From: Mytilus californianus
Lineage: Eukaryota > Mollusca > Bivalvia > Mytilida > Mytilidae
Assembly (NCBI RefSeq): GCF_021869535.1
Contig: NW_026262712.1
Coordinates: forward strand, 49,582,884 to 49,646,883
Length of the DNA: 64,000 bases
Reading direction: 5' to 3'
Under the pieces are notes generated by a model. It had not been told where the DNA came from and ran no database searches. It saw only the letters and a program-made list of their open reading frames with translations. This document shows, piece by piece, positions 48,534-60,297 of this stretch. The translations under genes and the position numbers were made by a program. Positions within the stretch are counted from its first letter, which is position 1, and every line of letters starts with the position of its first letter.

Positions 48534-50709
48534 GTAAGTGATTAATGTTCAATATTTTAATTGGCGGTACTTTAAATGAAATATTTAAAGCTTGAGAAGA
48601 GGGTAGTCAGTAATTAATAAAATTTGGCCTTAAGTTTATAGTAATGGTATAACAGGAAATTGGTTAATTACATGAAAAAAAAAGTTTTGCATTTTAATTG
48701 GGGAAAAATTTCTTGATTGTGTTAGCAGATTCTCAGAGATTAATCATGATTAAAAGTTAAACAGGGATGAAAAAACGGGTAAAAAAAATAGTTTGAGAAG
48801 TATTGAATTCTAGATATTCGGGCATTATAACGCAGACTTGGAGACTTGAAAATGAAATATAAGTGTACAGTTCAGTTAGATTTAGATAAAAATTTAAAGC
48901 AGTATTTGATGTAAACTATTTTAAATTCAGCTCTAAATTACTGTTTCAGTTTTTATCATCGGTCATTGGTGTGTAATAATTGTTCATTATCAGCTTAAAT
49001 CAATACTTTTATCATTTAGATCAAGTGTATAAAATCATTTTGATTGTTCCATGTTAAAAACTGAAACATTGTTTAAAATCGTTTAGTAAAGGAAGCAACA
49101 AGCCAGAATAATTCATTTTTATTTTTTACATAAAGTGACTTTCATCATTAAATCCTCATTTAAAATGTGAGGTATTTCAATTACATTAAATACAATTTTA
49201 GTCTGTGAGATCTAGAAGCAATTCTTTTTTCTCCAATAAAGTTTTAGTTTGATTTTTATTTCAATACACACAGAGGTAAGTAAATGATTTTAATGTAACT
49301 AATTTTTACTTTTATATAAAATTCCATATGCTTTTTTCTGAGGCTTTTTTCTGTTTTATTTCCTTTCTTTTCTAATCTTGTAAGGTGATCAAGATATGGC
49401 ATTTAATGATAAAAAACAGTACTTTACATAATTCAAATTTCATTCTTCTGTATTTTTTCAGACAAATATGATGTGTTTTCAAAGCTTGACTGTATAGTGT
49501 AAACAGAAAGGAAGTGAGTTGAATATAATTATAACAAATGAGGAGACAACTCAATTGAAATTTCAAATATGTTTTTTCTATTAAAACGATTCCACAGCAT
49601 ACAGGTGTTGATATACCTTACCAACTAAAAGCTTAATTTAATACTATTGTCATAATTGTCAAATAAATTACACACTGCATTCTCATATCATGGTAAAATT
49701 GCCTTTTGCAAACATATATGCAGATTTTAAAATTATGAAGTGTAATTATGAAGTGTAAATGTCATTTAAGATAAGTGATCGAGGAAATGTTGTTGAGTGT
49801 ACTATTAAGGGAAACCCACATATAAAAAAATAAAAAAACAGCACTTTCATCACTGTTCTTCATCTAGACAGTTGCTGGAAGGCTTTGAACTGTTACCTTA
49901 CCTCTAACAATAAGGGCAAGATGTCCGATAAGTAGTTCTCTTTGATACAATAACTACATTTATTATTAGTGGAATAGATGAAGACGAAATTAAGAAATGC
50001 ACATGGAACTGATGATATATTATCCTTCATACTATATCATTTATTGCCTGACAAAAGACTCAATCATCATAAAATGTTCAAACTAAAAACTCAGAAGACT
50101 CATTAAGAGTCTTTTTTATGGTAGAGAAGAGAGAATGTATGTGACATTATCCCATATCTCAGGATTTTTCATTTTGAATATCCTTGGAAAAAAACTCAGA
50201 AAATTGTCTGAAGCGATTTTTAAGGCATGTATATAGATGTTACCCAAAAATAGAAACTTCCAATATCTCAAGAATAATTTAGACAAAAAGAAAGAATATC
50301 ATGTAGCTCTAAAACCTTTAAATGGTTCTGTGGCTGGGGAGTTAGAAGTATAGACAGAGATCATATATAAAATATGAATTATGTATTTTTTCATTTCATA
50401 TTAAATCAGAATTTGAAAAAAAAATGATGTCAAATCTAGATGGAGTTAAATTAGAATTTTTTTCAGTTTCTTTGGGTATTTTGTCATTTTTTTCTAACCT
50501 TCATCTTTTAATGATTTATAACACAAAACTTATTTTTATAAGGTTTTAATTTGGTTGCTACTAATAGATTGTAACAGTTTAAATGATACTGATTAAAATA
50601 TTGTTAAGAAAAATAAAATTATAACCATAGAACCAAACAAAGTGTTGACAGTTTTGAAATTCATGACTGCCAATTTTCAGAAAACCTGACAAGAAATTAC
50701 CTGTTATTC
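48534..50709. other. AT-rich intron-like stretch
   Basis: One isolated GTAAGT at about 49276 after CACACAGAG; no partner. Nothing else seen. Confidence 0.4.
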
Positions 50710-50995
50710 TTTTTATGCCCCACCTAGGGGCTTTATGTTTTTCAGTCAGTGCAACCGTTCATTTGTCCGTCCATTCGTCCGTCTGTCCCGTTTCAGGTTA
50801 AAGTTTTTGGTCAAGGTAGTTTTTGATGAAGTTGAAGTCCAATCAACTTGAAACTTAGTACACATGTTCCTTATGATATGATCTTTCTACTTTTAATGCC
50901 AAATTAGAGTTTTGACCCCAATTTCACGGTCCACTGGACATAGAAAATGATGGTGCGAGTGGGGCATCCGTGTACTATAAGACACATTCTTGTTT
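50710..50995 (+). mobile_element. Element with TTTTTATGCCCC start and GGGGCATC end (family 4/5)
   Basis: The hairpin GCCCC acc tA GGGGC follows the start. Then comes a GTCCGTCC tract (50768-50795), and the 3' end is AGTGGGGCATCCGTGTACTA with ACACATTCTTGTTT. The internal part has CAATCAACTTGAAACTTAGT, a familiar bivalve motif. Confidence 0.7.
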
Positions 50996-51169
50996 AATAT
51001 GATTTTATATAGAATCTTAGTGGAAAAATGTGAGCAAAGCATACTTACAACTACTAATTGTAAATAATGTATTACTGACTCAAAAAGATGGTGATGTGGT
51101 ATGATTTTCAAAAAGATAACTATTCACCAGAGACCAAATGACATGGACATAAGCTGACATGAATGGGTG

Positions 51170-51500
51170 TCCAATGTATACCATATAGTTAGCTTTAAAA
51201 GGTTATGACACGACAGAATGTGAAACAATTCAAACCAGAAATCCAACAGTCTGCTTTATGACAAAACAATAAATGAAAAACAAATTTGACAGACAGCAAC
51301 CTACCACATCCACTGAATTACAGGCTCTTGATTTGGAACAGGCTCATAAAGAGTGTTGATATTAAACATGTTTGTGACTGCTAGACCCTCCCCAAACCTG
51401 GGACAGTGGTGTATCAGCAGAACATAATTCACTATAAAAATCAGTTGGAAATAGTTCAAATCGACAGATTAGCATAAAGCTAAAAAATAATCAAACATAT
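51170..51500 (-). repeat. Family M repeat, reverse
   Basis: CATATAGTTAGCTTTAAAAG, GACAGACAGCAACCTACCAC and ACCTGGGACAGTGGTG in the order of the full reverse copy at 57079. Confidence 0.7.
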
Positions 51501-51665
51501 AGACAAAAGACACAAAGTACAAATTTTAGTTTGTTTCAAATCATTATAGACACTTCTTTCTAAAAATCATTATAGACACTTCTTTCTAAAAATAGATTGG
51601 CCTAAAAACACTACTGGTACCTTATAGAGTCTCTTCAAAGTTCCATTCTAACGATGTTAATGATA

Positions 51666-51877
51666 CAGTGGATCCATTTATGTTCGTGGGTACCAATTTT
51701 CGTGGATTAAGGCTAACTTGCATGTTCGTGGATAAGTAATTTTGTTGTTTTGCCAAAGTCTGCATATACAAGCCTATAGAAAATTTGACATTCGTTGAAC
51801 ATTTAATTTCGTGGTTCACCTGTCCCCACGAAATCCACGAAAAGTTGGTATCCAATGAATAATAATGAATCCACAGT
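51666..51877. mobile_element. Foldback MITE with TA flanks, 212 bp
   Basis: Left CAGTGGATCCATTTATGTTC and right GAATAATAATGAATCCACAG are inverted. Inner TACCAATTTTCGTGGATT pairs with AATCCACGAAAAGTTGGTA-like sequence. TA lies at 51664-51665 and 51878-51879. Both arms show scattered changes. Confidence 0.75.
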
Positions 51878-52869
51878 AATATTATTAAAGTTTTGCTATA
51901 GAAATTCTGCAACTGTGAAAAAATACCAAATTTTGAAAAAAAGCAATTATGACGTAAAATGGGTGTCTTAATTTACACATAAACAGTTTATTTTGACATT
52001 TCTGTATTATATAATAATTCATTTTTGTACAAAAAGGTAAAAAAAAGCTGTAGGCCAGGAAAAATTAATAGTGGTAATAAATCGTCACAAAAGGATTAAT
52101 AAATCATATTCTATTATCACTCTTTGTGATGCATTAGCAATTGACTTCTGGTTTGAAAGTGTAAATATAACTTTCCAATTGTCAAGTATTTATACCTGTA
52201 AATGACAGAAACATTGATTTTCATTACGCATTTATAGTCCAAATAATTGCTATCTTAAACATTAAGGTTAATTAAACCTACCATTACTAAATGAATGTTA
52301 TGCAGTGGTTCTTCCTGTTGTTGTAGTAGTTTTTATATAGTGTTTATGTTAAATGGAATTATATATCCATACTTGGAAAATATTGCAGAGTAAATCTGAT
52401 ACATAAAAATTAGGAATAAATTTAAATTATACAAAATATTCTGGAGATTATGGCAGATTAAAATCTGATACAAGGAATAAGTTCATTCTACTGGTAAGCA
52501 TTTGTTTGTACTTTAATATAATATATTAAACAAATAGTCAAATTTTGAGTATGAGTCAGTTAAGATATGAACAAATAATACAGAAATTTGATAAGAAATT
52601 AAAATATTTTACACCTAATTAATTCATTAAAAAATACCAGTAACAGAGGCAAACTTACTGTTCCAATTATAATGTCCAGTGACCAGTATTACAGGTTTTC
52701 AATCTATGAATTTATGGTGGTCTAACCCAGTGTCATAATTCAAATTCAGGCCTCAGTAATGTAATACATTTGCATTTGAAAGAAATTTAAACATTGTTTT
52801 AGAATCAATTTTGTGGCAAAATTAAGGGCGAATGAGAATTTAAACATAAATGTATGCCTTAAATAAACA

Positions 52870-53235
52870 TATGTTAGGTCAGTTTAAGGAAAATCACTCA
52901 TGGTAAGTCAATAATATTAAGTACATGGTTGTATTAGCATTACCAGTGAAATTATTCGGCTACATTAAAGTTTGTGATTATAGGTGACAGTTTCAAGGGA
53001 ACTACTTATGGTAAGTCAATTATATTTGGCCCCATCCCTCAGTTGTAGTTAATTGACTTTTGCATAGTTTACATGTTAAAGTTTGTTATAAGATCAGTTT
53101 GAGTGAGTCGATTTCATGCGGTTGTATTAGCATAGGCACATCTCAATTCCATGGTAATTATTTGGCCCTGTATATTTTGCATAGTTTACATGTTAAAGAT
53201 TTGCCAATTAAATTTCAACATTTACATTGTACTAT
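52870..53235 (+). repeat. Core units of the 4053-4852 element type
   Basis: GGTCAGTTTAAGG, GGTTGTATTAGCAT, CTCAATTCCATGG and AATTTCAACATTTACATTGT occur in the order of the 167-bp units. The termini are missing. Confidence 0.6.
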
Positions 53236-54039
53236 CAAAATTGTATACAGACCTACCGTTAATTAGACTTTTCGATTATGATCAATTCAACTTTCAAACA
53301 TTAATTCAAAGCCAAGTTGTTACTAAAAAAGGGGGGAAAATTATACATTTTGTAATTCCTGTAAAAATTATGGTTGATTAATTCTACCAAAATTATACCA
53401 CTTAAGATAGCAAATTTCAAAAAGTATAGTAAATTAGTATGAATCAGGTCATTGCATGGTTTTCTTTTGAACTGTTTCACATTTTGTCACTGGACGGCCT
53501 TTTAAAGGAGTTTTGCTAATTGTCTAGGCTTTTTAATGACTTTTAGTTGTTCACATCCTTGGCCTTTAAGTCTTTGGTATTTGGTTGAAAAGTTATAACT
53601 TTAAGCATAAGTTCACTTCAGCCTTTTTCACAACAACAACTACACATAACACACTCACACACATCTGCCAACACTACCACCCACACACATTAACCGACAC
53701 TCATGCATGGAAAAAAAACTTCTTTATCTTTGTTTTTTACTTAATAATTATTATGATATTAATAAACAGTGAAGCACTGAGTCTTACTGTTATTTATATG
53801 TTCCAAGGTAAGATGAAAGTCATTGAAAAAGTGCCAAATAGTGCTAGTCTCAGTCATATGAGTTAAAACACTTTTCCATGGTTTGATAGTGTTAATAAAC
53901 TGAAGAATTGGTTTGCCAAATAAATTTTGATAGAAAAATAAAATATTTGGCAAAGAAAAATGTCTGTGTGACTGAGTGATTTGATACAGATATAAATCAC
54001 TGGCTTGATTTTGTGGACTTCATTAAAAGTCATCAAAAC

Positions 54040-54330
54040 TTTTTTCTGAACATCTTGGCGGCTTCCAGTCATAAAAATTTCAAATACAATCATCATACTC
54101 AAACTAAGAAATCAATGAACCAAATTACTTGAGTTGGTTTTTCGATCACAAATTTTGTACTCCAAGTACTGAGTAAAGTTTTATGACTGAGAGCCAATGC
54201 CTTTCAGTCATCTAAATTTTGCGCATGATTATTGTCCTCAGACTCAGAAATCAACCAATCATATTACTAGATTTGGTATTTGGAACACAAATTTTGTACT
54301 CTGAATACTGCATGAGTAAAGTTTTGGAAC
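54040..54330. repeat. About 140-bp tandem duplication
   Basis: AGAAATCAATGAACCAAATTACT and AGAAATCAACCAATCATATTACT, each followed by CACAAATTTTGTACTC, lie about 140 bp apart. Confidence 0.6.
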
Positions 54331-54719
54331 TGCCATGGAAGCCCAGATATACTTAAGTCTTAGGACCCCTTTTTCATATGAGTTTGAATCCATGTAAGTA
54401 CATTTTTGTGTATATATGCCTGTACATCAATAGAAAAAGACAATCTTAAGCTCCTATAAACCACCTCCTTATAATTGTTCCTTTAAGTTTCATGAATTTT
54501 CAATGATAATGATTATTAACTGATAACATTGTAATTTCCTTTCTCTCAAGAGTAATTGATTTCTTAGAATTTTATGCTTCATTGTCTTGGTACTTTAAAC
54601 ATATTAAAATGTTCTTGGCTGAGAGGAACTAATGAATAGAATTTATATTGTTAACAAATTTGTCACATTTATCCTATTATTAATTTGGGTTAGTAAGGAG
54701 GGGGTGGACAGGGGGTACC

Positions 54720-54840
54720 CTTCTGCCACCTCCCCCCTATCTCCCACCTCCCACTTTTAGAATCTTTTTTCTCTCCCACCTATTTTTTGTCTCCCACCTC
54801 CCCCCCCCCCCCCCCCACCTCCCACCTCCCTCAAAAGCTG
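54720..54840. repeat. Polypyrimidine tract with C-run of about 17
   Basis: (CTCCCACCT)n-like units lead into an uninterrupted C-run at 54800-54817. Could form an i-motif, or a G-quadruplex on minus. The overlapping frames are Pro/Gly repeats. Confidence 0.75.
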
Positions 54841-55671
54841 TCCACCCCCTCAGTAAGGAGTGGGCTGATGGGCACAGAGGCAAGTGGGGGACAGGCTGGT
54901 GGGGAATCAACCATTTATGTGCCACATGAGCAAGGCAGAATGGGAGCCTACCATTTATGTTCAAAAACTTGAGAATGGTGAGAAGAAAATTTAGATAAGT
55001 AAATTCTGATGACAAAATAGAAGCCATTTTCAATATTGAAGATTTTCACTTTTGCATTCAGGATTTATGATCCTTGATTGATTGAAAAAGTTGCTTATTT
55101 AAAAAATTGATATTTAATATCAGCAAAGAACATAAAGAATATTTTTTTCACAAAAACACAGTACATTTCTTATCCTATTTACCAACTGTGCTAATTTCCT
55201 GTAATATAAAAATATGAGAATTATTTTTATCAGTTAGGATGGGTAAGATAGATATTATATTTATATATTTATCTCAAAGATAATCAAAGTATATCATATT
55301 CTTTCTTTGATACTAATTTGTATCTAAAAAAAGCTTTTAAGATCCTGTGCATTATATATGTAAGCCAAACATATTGTTGAATTGTACAATTTCTTAAATG
55401 TAAAACAAAATCTCTTGTAATATATGCCAAATATATACTTAATTTGCAGTTTGATGGATTTTTTTTCTCATTGACAGATTTTCAATAAATAAGTCATGTT
55501 CTGTATAGGAGAATATAGAAATGCATTAAACATTTAGTGATTTGACCTTTCAAGGTAAACCTTGAATGAAATATGGACTAATGTGTTTTCATGAATTAAA
55601 TCAAATTTCAATTTATTTTTAATATGACTGTACATTTGTAAGTTTATAAGGATCATTCATTTTATTTTCAG

Positions 55672-55751
55672 AGTGATGTTCTGAAGTCCCCATGAGAAAA
55701 ATGTGATGTTGAAACATTGAAAATTGGAATTTATTTATTTCATAAATACAG
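55672..55751 (+). other. Candidate 5' leader exon upstream of liprin-beta start exon
   Basis: 80 bp after a good acceptor (TTTTATTTTCAG), ending ATACAG before GTACAG. It has stops in every frame I read, so it would be untranslated. The donor is ordinary and the end is uncertain. Confidence 0.3.
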
Positions 55752-55810
55752 GTACAGATTAATTAAAGTTCTAAATTATAAGATACCATGTACATGTATC
55801 ATCCAAAAGT

Positions 55811-55850
55811 GGGGTTGGGGGTTGGGGGTTGGGGGTTGGGGGGGGGGGGG
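55811..55850. repeat. (TTGGGGG)n G-run tract
   Basis: Four TTGGGG(G) units followed by a G-run of about 12. Strong G-quadruplex potential on plus. It looks like a telomere-type repeat but differs from TTAGGG. Confidence 0.8.
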
Positions 55851-56162
55851 TGGTTATTCCATATAAGCATGGGTGAGAGCATAGTAAAAAGAAACAAAAA
55901 ATATTGGTAGCATAAAGGTTTAGACTTTTCATACCTACATAAGGGGGGTCTACCCCTGAAGAAAATGTGCTAGTATCAGATCTTATTTCATTTTATCTGT
56001 AACTTCATGCAAGTGAATTGATAATGTTATAAAACTTATCATAATCAACTTTCAAATCAGTCAAACCATGAACCCAAAATTAGCTAAAACAACCTGTGAA
56101 GAAGCTTGACACTCTGTATTATGTCAACAAACAGTGTCTTGACAACATTTGTTTTAATTTTA

Positions 56163-56484
56163 GAGCTATTTTCCTAATGCTTGTAGTTTAAAGTTTTGGT
56201 TGGCTTACTAGCTTTGTTTGTATGAATGTTTGCTCAAGCATTGTAATTATTATTGACATCTGCAATCAACAGATAGGCGGGGCTTCAGCCTGTATACATT
56301 ATACTCTGCATTATGCTTAAGATCCAAGAACATTTAAGTTTATAATGTAAACAAACTGAAGCCCAGCTGCCTATCTATTGATTGCAGATGTCAATCATAA
56401 TTACAATGCTTGAGTAAACATTTATACATACAAAGCAAGCAAGCCAACCAAACCTTTTAACTACAAGCATTAGGAAAATAGCTC
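56163..56484. mobile_element. Long foldback element, 322 bp, arms of about 130 bp, TA flanks
   Basis: GAGCTATTTTCCTAATGCTT at the left and its complement at 56465-56484; the arms pair over about 130 bp up to GGGGCTTCAG/CTGAAGCCC. The loop is about 70 bp. TA lies at 56161-56162 and 56485-56486. No frame. Confidence 0.82.
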
Positions 56485-57078
56485 TAACAGGGCATACTAG
56501 TATGTTAAGAAATATCTACAGTGCAAGAGTGAAAATTTTGAGGGTTTTCTCCAAGGAAAGGGAGATTTGACTTCCGTGTCAGAAGGTTTTTAGAGGGATA
56601 TTTCCAAATACTTTAAATCATTTTTGGACTCCTATTTATATCTAATGTATGGATACTTTTGTTGTAGCAAAATTTGGATATTGAAAATTTGAATGAAATT
56701 ATATTACTTGTATAAAATACCACCCTACAGATATTTTTTTATGCTAATATTTTGTTGAGTCTGACATGATTTTCTGCAGTTACCCCTTTTAAGATTCAAT
56801 TTTGAAAACAATATACATATAAGGCCCTTCAAAATACTAACATACAATTTCTTTGATCAATAAAATATTTTTGAAAGTCAAGTAACCTGAGCCTTCATTA
56901 GTTTCATTTTACCAGTGTTAAGTGAATGCTGCAATGCAATTATCTCCCTTTAGAATGAAAAATCCTGAAATCAAAATGCATGTATTTAATTTACTACGAT
57001 TGGAAAAATAAGCATGAAAATACAACTTTAAGCCAATAAATAGTTAATTAAAAATAATTGAAACAGTTTTAATATAAA

Positions 57079-57605
57079 AATAAGGAGATGTGGTATGATT
57101 GCCAATGAGACAACTATCCACCCAAGTTCAAATGAAGTGGGTTAAAGCAATTATAGGCAACCGTACAGCCTTTAACAATGGAAAAAACCCATACCATATA
57201 GTCGGCTATAAAAGTCCCCGACATGAACAATATGAAACAATTCAGTTGAAAAAACTAACAGCATGAATTATAACAAAACAATTTACGAAAGAAACAAATA
57301 TGACAGACATGAACCAATGACAACCACAGAACTACAGGCTCCTGACTTGGGACAGGCACATAAAGAATGTGGAGGGGTTAAATATGTTTGTGAGCGCTCA
57401 ACCCTCTCCTAACCTGGGACAGTGGTGAAACAGCACAACATAAGAATAAACTATAAAAATCAATTGAAAAAGGCTGAACTCATCACATTGATATAAAGCA
57501 GAAAAACATCAAACAAAAACACAGACTGGACATGGCAGGGTATTTATCCATCCTCATCCCTAACAACAAAAAAGACACTAAGTACAGATCTGAAAGTACT
57601 CACAG
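57079..57605 (-). repeat. Family M repeat, longest copy, reverse
   Basis: GGAGATGTGGTATGATTGCC at the left, then CCATATAGTCGGCTATAAAA, CTCCTGACTTGGGACAGGC, AACCTGGGACAGTGGTG and ACTGGACATGGCAGG. At more than 500 bp it is the best reference copy in the window. No long frame on either strand. Confidence 0.8.
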
Positions 57606-57933
57606 TTACTGACAGCTAGTTCAAAGCCAATAACAACTAATAAAAAAAATCATGTATCTTAAAGACTAAAATATCAAATAATACACATCCAACATCCAAG
57701 TGATGTTTATATTTTGGATGGATTTTTAAATTTATATGTAATCAATTGGGGAAAAAAACATGTACTGTTGCCATAAGGTTTCACAATTATTTATGAAAAG
57801 AACTCTTAAAAGAGTCTTCATACCAATTAAATGTGAGATAATGAACTAATTTGTCCTTGAGAGTGTTCCTTGTAAAATATTCTTTGAAGCTTCACTTTGA
57901 CCAATTGATTATATAATATATTTTACATTTCAG

Positions 57934-58020
57934 ACTGAAACATTATGGACTCAAACAGTGGAATTGAGGCAAGTGACATGCTTGCAGAAGCATTAAAGCA
58001 ACTGGACAATGTTTTAGCAA
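57934..58020 (+). CDS. PPFIBP1: Liprin-beta exon with start codon
   Basis: The acceptor is TTTTACATTTCAG and the donor GTAAGC follows TTAGCAA. The leader is 11 bases and includes an in-frame TGA. It codes for residues 1-25, with the 26th codon split after its first base. Confidence 0.85.
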
Positions 58021-59106
58021 GTAAGCTTTGTATTACTTACAGCAAATATACAATCAATTACATAAAACAAAGATAGAAAAAAGCTGGTCTTTGCATTTTT
58101 TTTAGTTTCTTATAAATATTCTGGTTTTTTTTTTAAAGAAAACAATTTATTTGTAAACTAATATTTCATAACAATTTTTTTTCTTCAATGTGTTCTATTT
58201 AAATCAAATCAATGGTAGATATAAGTTTTACAACTTCCAATTCATAAAACAGAGTCTCAGTCACACCTCAACTGCCATGGGAGATAACTCTCTGAACCCA
58301 GTTGACCTTATTTCATGAAACAGACAGATTTTCAGTCTACTTTCAGTTCTATTGATACAGTCTTGAACCTATTCTCAAAATAGATTGTTTCTAAAGATAT
58401 AATGTAAGGATAAGGCCTTTTCAATCCCCCCTCTTTTCAACCCTCCCCTACAATCTGCCTTATCTTATAAATAAGAATAACTTACAAAAGTTAACAAAAA
58501 TATTCAATTTTTATAATTAGCTGAAAGCTTCCTGTCTACAGTGCATATATTAATATAGATAAGGTCATAGTACAATTCTCTATTTGTTGGTAATAGACAA
58601 AATTTTCACATTTTACGTCATATAAGTCTTTAGTATTTTCAAATTTTAAAACTCAATACATGTAGCTATTGAATGAATCTTTTATTCTCATAAACTAAAT
58701 ACAAAGTTACAGAGAATGGTACATATCATTTATTGAAGATGGAAAAATGTTATATTAAATTGCATACAGCTATGAAGAATCTATTTCTAAAAAAGATTTT
58801 TATATTGAGATTTGTTAAGGGGATTGATGAAATGTATGTTAAGTGTCATGTCAACAAACTGAGCTTTTGCTTTTCATTTACATAATAGCCACCAAATTTG
58901 AACCACACAATGGTAAAGCAGAGCTCAGTAGAAGAAAGACCCCAAGACGTCATTCACATCAAGCCAGAATTGTTAGACTGATGGAGGATTTAAAGAATTA
59001 CTTGGAGACATGTGATGAAAAAAGCAAGGTCATCACCATGGTTCCCAATGAAGTTACATCCTATATTAGAAAATGGATGATTGGTGTGGACGAGAATATG
59101 TCCCCA
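57934..59106 (+). CDS. PPFIBP1: Liprin-beta N-terminus (two coding exons; gene continues past the window)
   Basis: Exons 57934-58020 and 58889-59106 join in phase 1 to give about 98 residues. The start MDSNSGIEASDMLAEAL matches the conserved liprin-beta opening (vertebrate PPFIBP1 has ASDMLAAALEQMDGIIA). In the second exon, ARIVRLMEDLKNYLE and a later TSYIRKWM correspond to the LVEDLRGLLE and LVEWL segments before the coiled coil. Liprin-betas are cytoplasmic scaffolds with an N-terminal coiled coil and three C-terminal SAM domains that bind liprin-alpha and act at synapses and cell edges. Neither the coiled coil nor the SAM domains lie in this window. ATG 57945 is chosen because an in-frame TGA sits three codons upstream in the same exon. 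Invertebrates usually have a single liprin-beta; the vertebrate symbol is used for convenience. Confidence 0.85.
58889..59106 (+). CDS. PPFIBP1: Liprin-beta second coding exon
   Basis: 218 bp. The acceptor is CATTTACATAATAG and the donor GTGAGT follows TCCCCA. It ends in phase 0. It codes for a basic stretch (LSRRKTPRRHSHQARI) and then the conserved MEDLKNYLE helix. The next exon was not found before 64000, so the following intron is at least 4.9 kb. Confidence 0.85.
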
Positions 59107-59279
59107 GTGAGTATATGAATATAGATTTTTACCATTGCACCAAGCATGATATTTGATATTTCTCCACTGTCAAATGCACAAGATTTGGTGGTGGAATCAG
59201 TCACTCTATGATTTTTGACAATATGTAGACAAACTTTTTCACTGATCTGCAAAAATATGTGTTCTTTGTATGTGATGTA

Positions 59280-59445
59280 AACAGTCGTGCCTGTCCCAAG
59301 TCAGGAGCCTGTAATTTAGTGGTTGTCATTGGTTCATGTCTGTCATATTTGTCATTGTTGAAGGCCGTACACTTGCCATATAATTGCTTACATCCACTTC
59401 AATTGAACTATGGTGGATAGTTGTCTCATTAGCAATCATACCACA
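59280..59445 (+). repeat. Family M repeat, internally deleted
   Basis: CCTGTCCCAAGTCAGGAGCC jumps directly to CATTGTTGAAGGCCGTAC, then GGATAGTTGTCTCATTAGCA. Confidence 0.7.
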
Positions 59446-60199
59446 GCACGTTATTTTTATAATCGTTGCCTTAATAGGATTTTGAGAGGACAGCAAGAAA
59501 ATATATTTGATATCATAATTGAATTTTGACCAATGAAGAACTCAAGATCAAACAAACCACAAATTAATTGTATAAAAAACAACAGGTCAGGGCAAGTGTA
59601 AATCAGGTTAGAATTTGAGAAAAGGTTTTTCTGACATTTCGAACAAATGTAAATTAGGAAATTTTGCAATGTTTTTACTATTGCTAAAATTGTGAAGAAA
59701 TAGGTATCACCAAAATAAAACTTGCATCGTAAATTATAAATGAAGTCCTTATTGGAATCTCAAATAACAATCTCATATTTTTGTTCATTTACAAAAATTG
59801 CCATTTTCTGAATTTACAGTATACAATATTGTTATTGAAAAGTCAAAGATGATATGTTAGTCTAGTAAAACTGCCTTGTTGCATTCTAACCTTTACTAAC
59901 CAGAATGTTAGAGGTGGGTGTTTTATCCAAGGCTATCTCAAACCAGAGACATGAATTGACTGTTTCTCTTGTAAAAATGCCAGCTGTAGGAGTAGAAACA
60001 GAGAATTCTCATCTTTGAATTCAAATTTGGGCTCCAGTATGGTACCCTCCTAGGTCACAAGGTCATGCTTAAAAACCACCTCAGGTCACCAGGTCACTTT
60101 TGAGCAAATAAAACATTCAAATAAAACAGTCTGTCTAGCTGTACTATTCAACATGTCCTTGTCCCATGACTTATTTGCTGCTGAATGTCAAACACCAAT

Positions 60200-60297
60200 T
60201 GGTCAAACATTTACATTTACATTGTTCTCATCATGAATATGCATGAAACATTTGCCAGTGAACATTATAAGTAATCAATAATCAATCAGTAAGTGCA
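60200..60297 (+). mobile_element. SINE-like type B tail fragment
   Basis: TTCTCATCATGAATATGCATGAAACATTTGCCAGTGAAC then AATCAATAATCAATCAG. A weaker fragment is at 41630-41695. Confidence 0.5.

Noticed and set aside
54737-55033. Gly/Trp-rich 98-codon frame on minus
   Set aside because: Produced by the pyrimidine tract and C-run; no conserved residues.
55811-55850. Interstitial telomere repeat
   Set aside because: The unit is TTGGGG(G), not the TTAGGG expected in molluscs, and it merges into a G-run typical of slippage.
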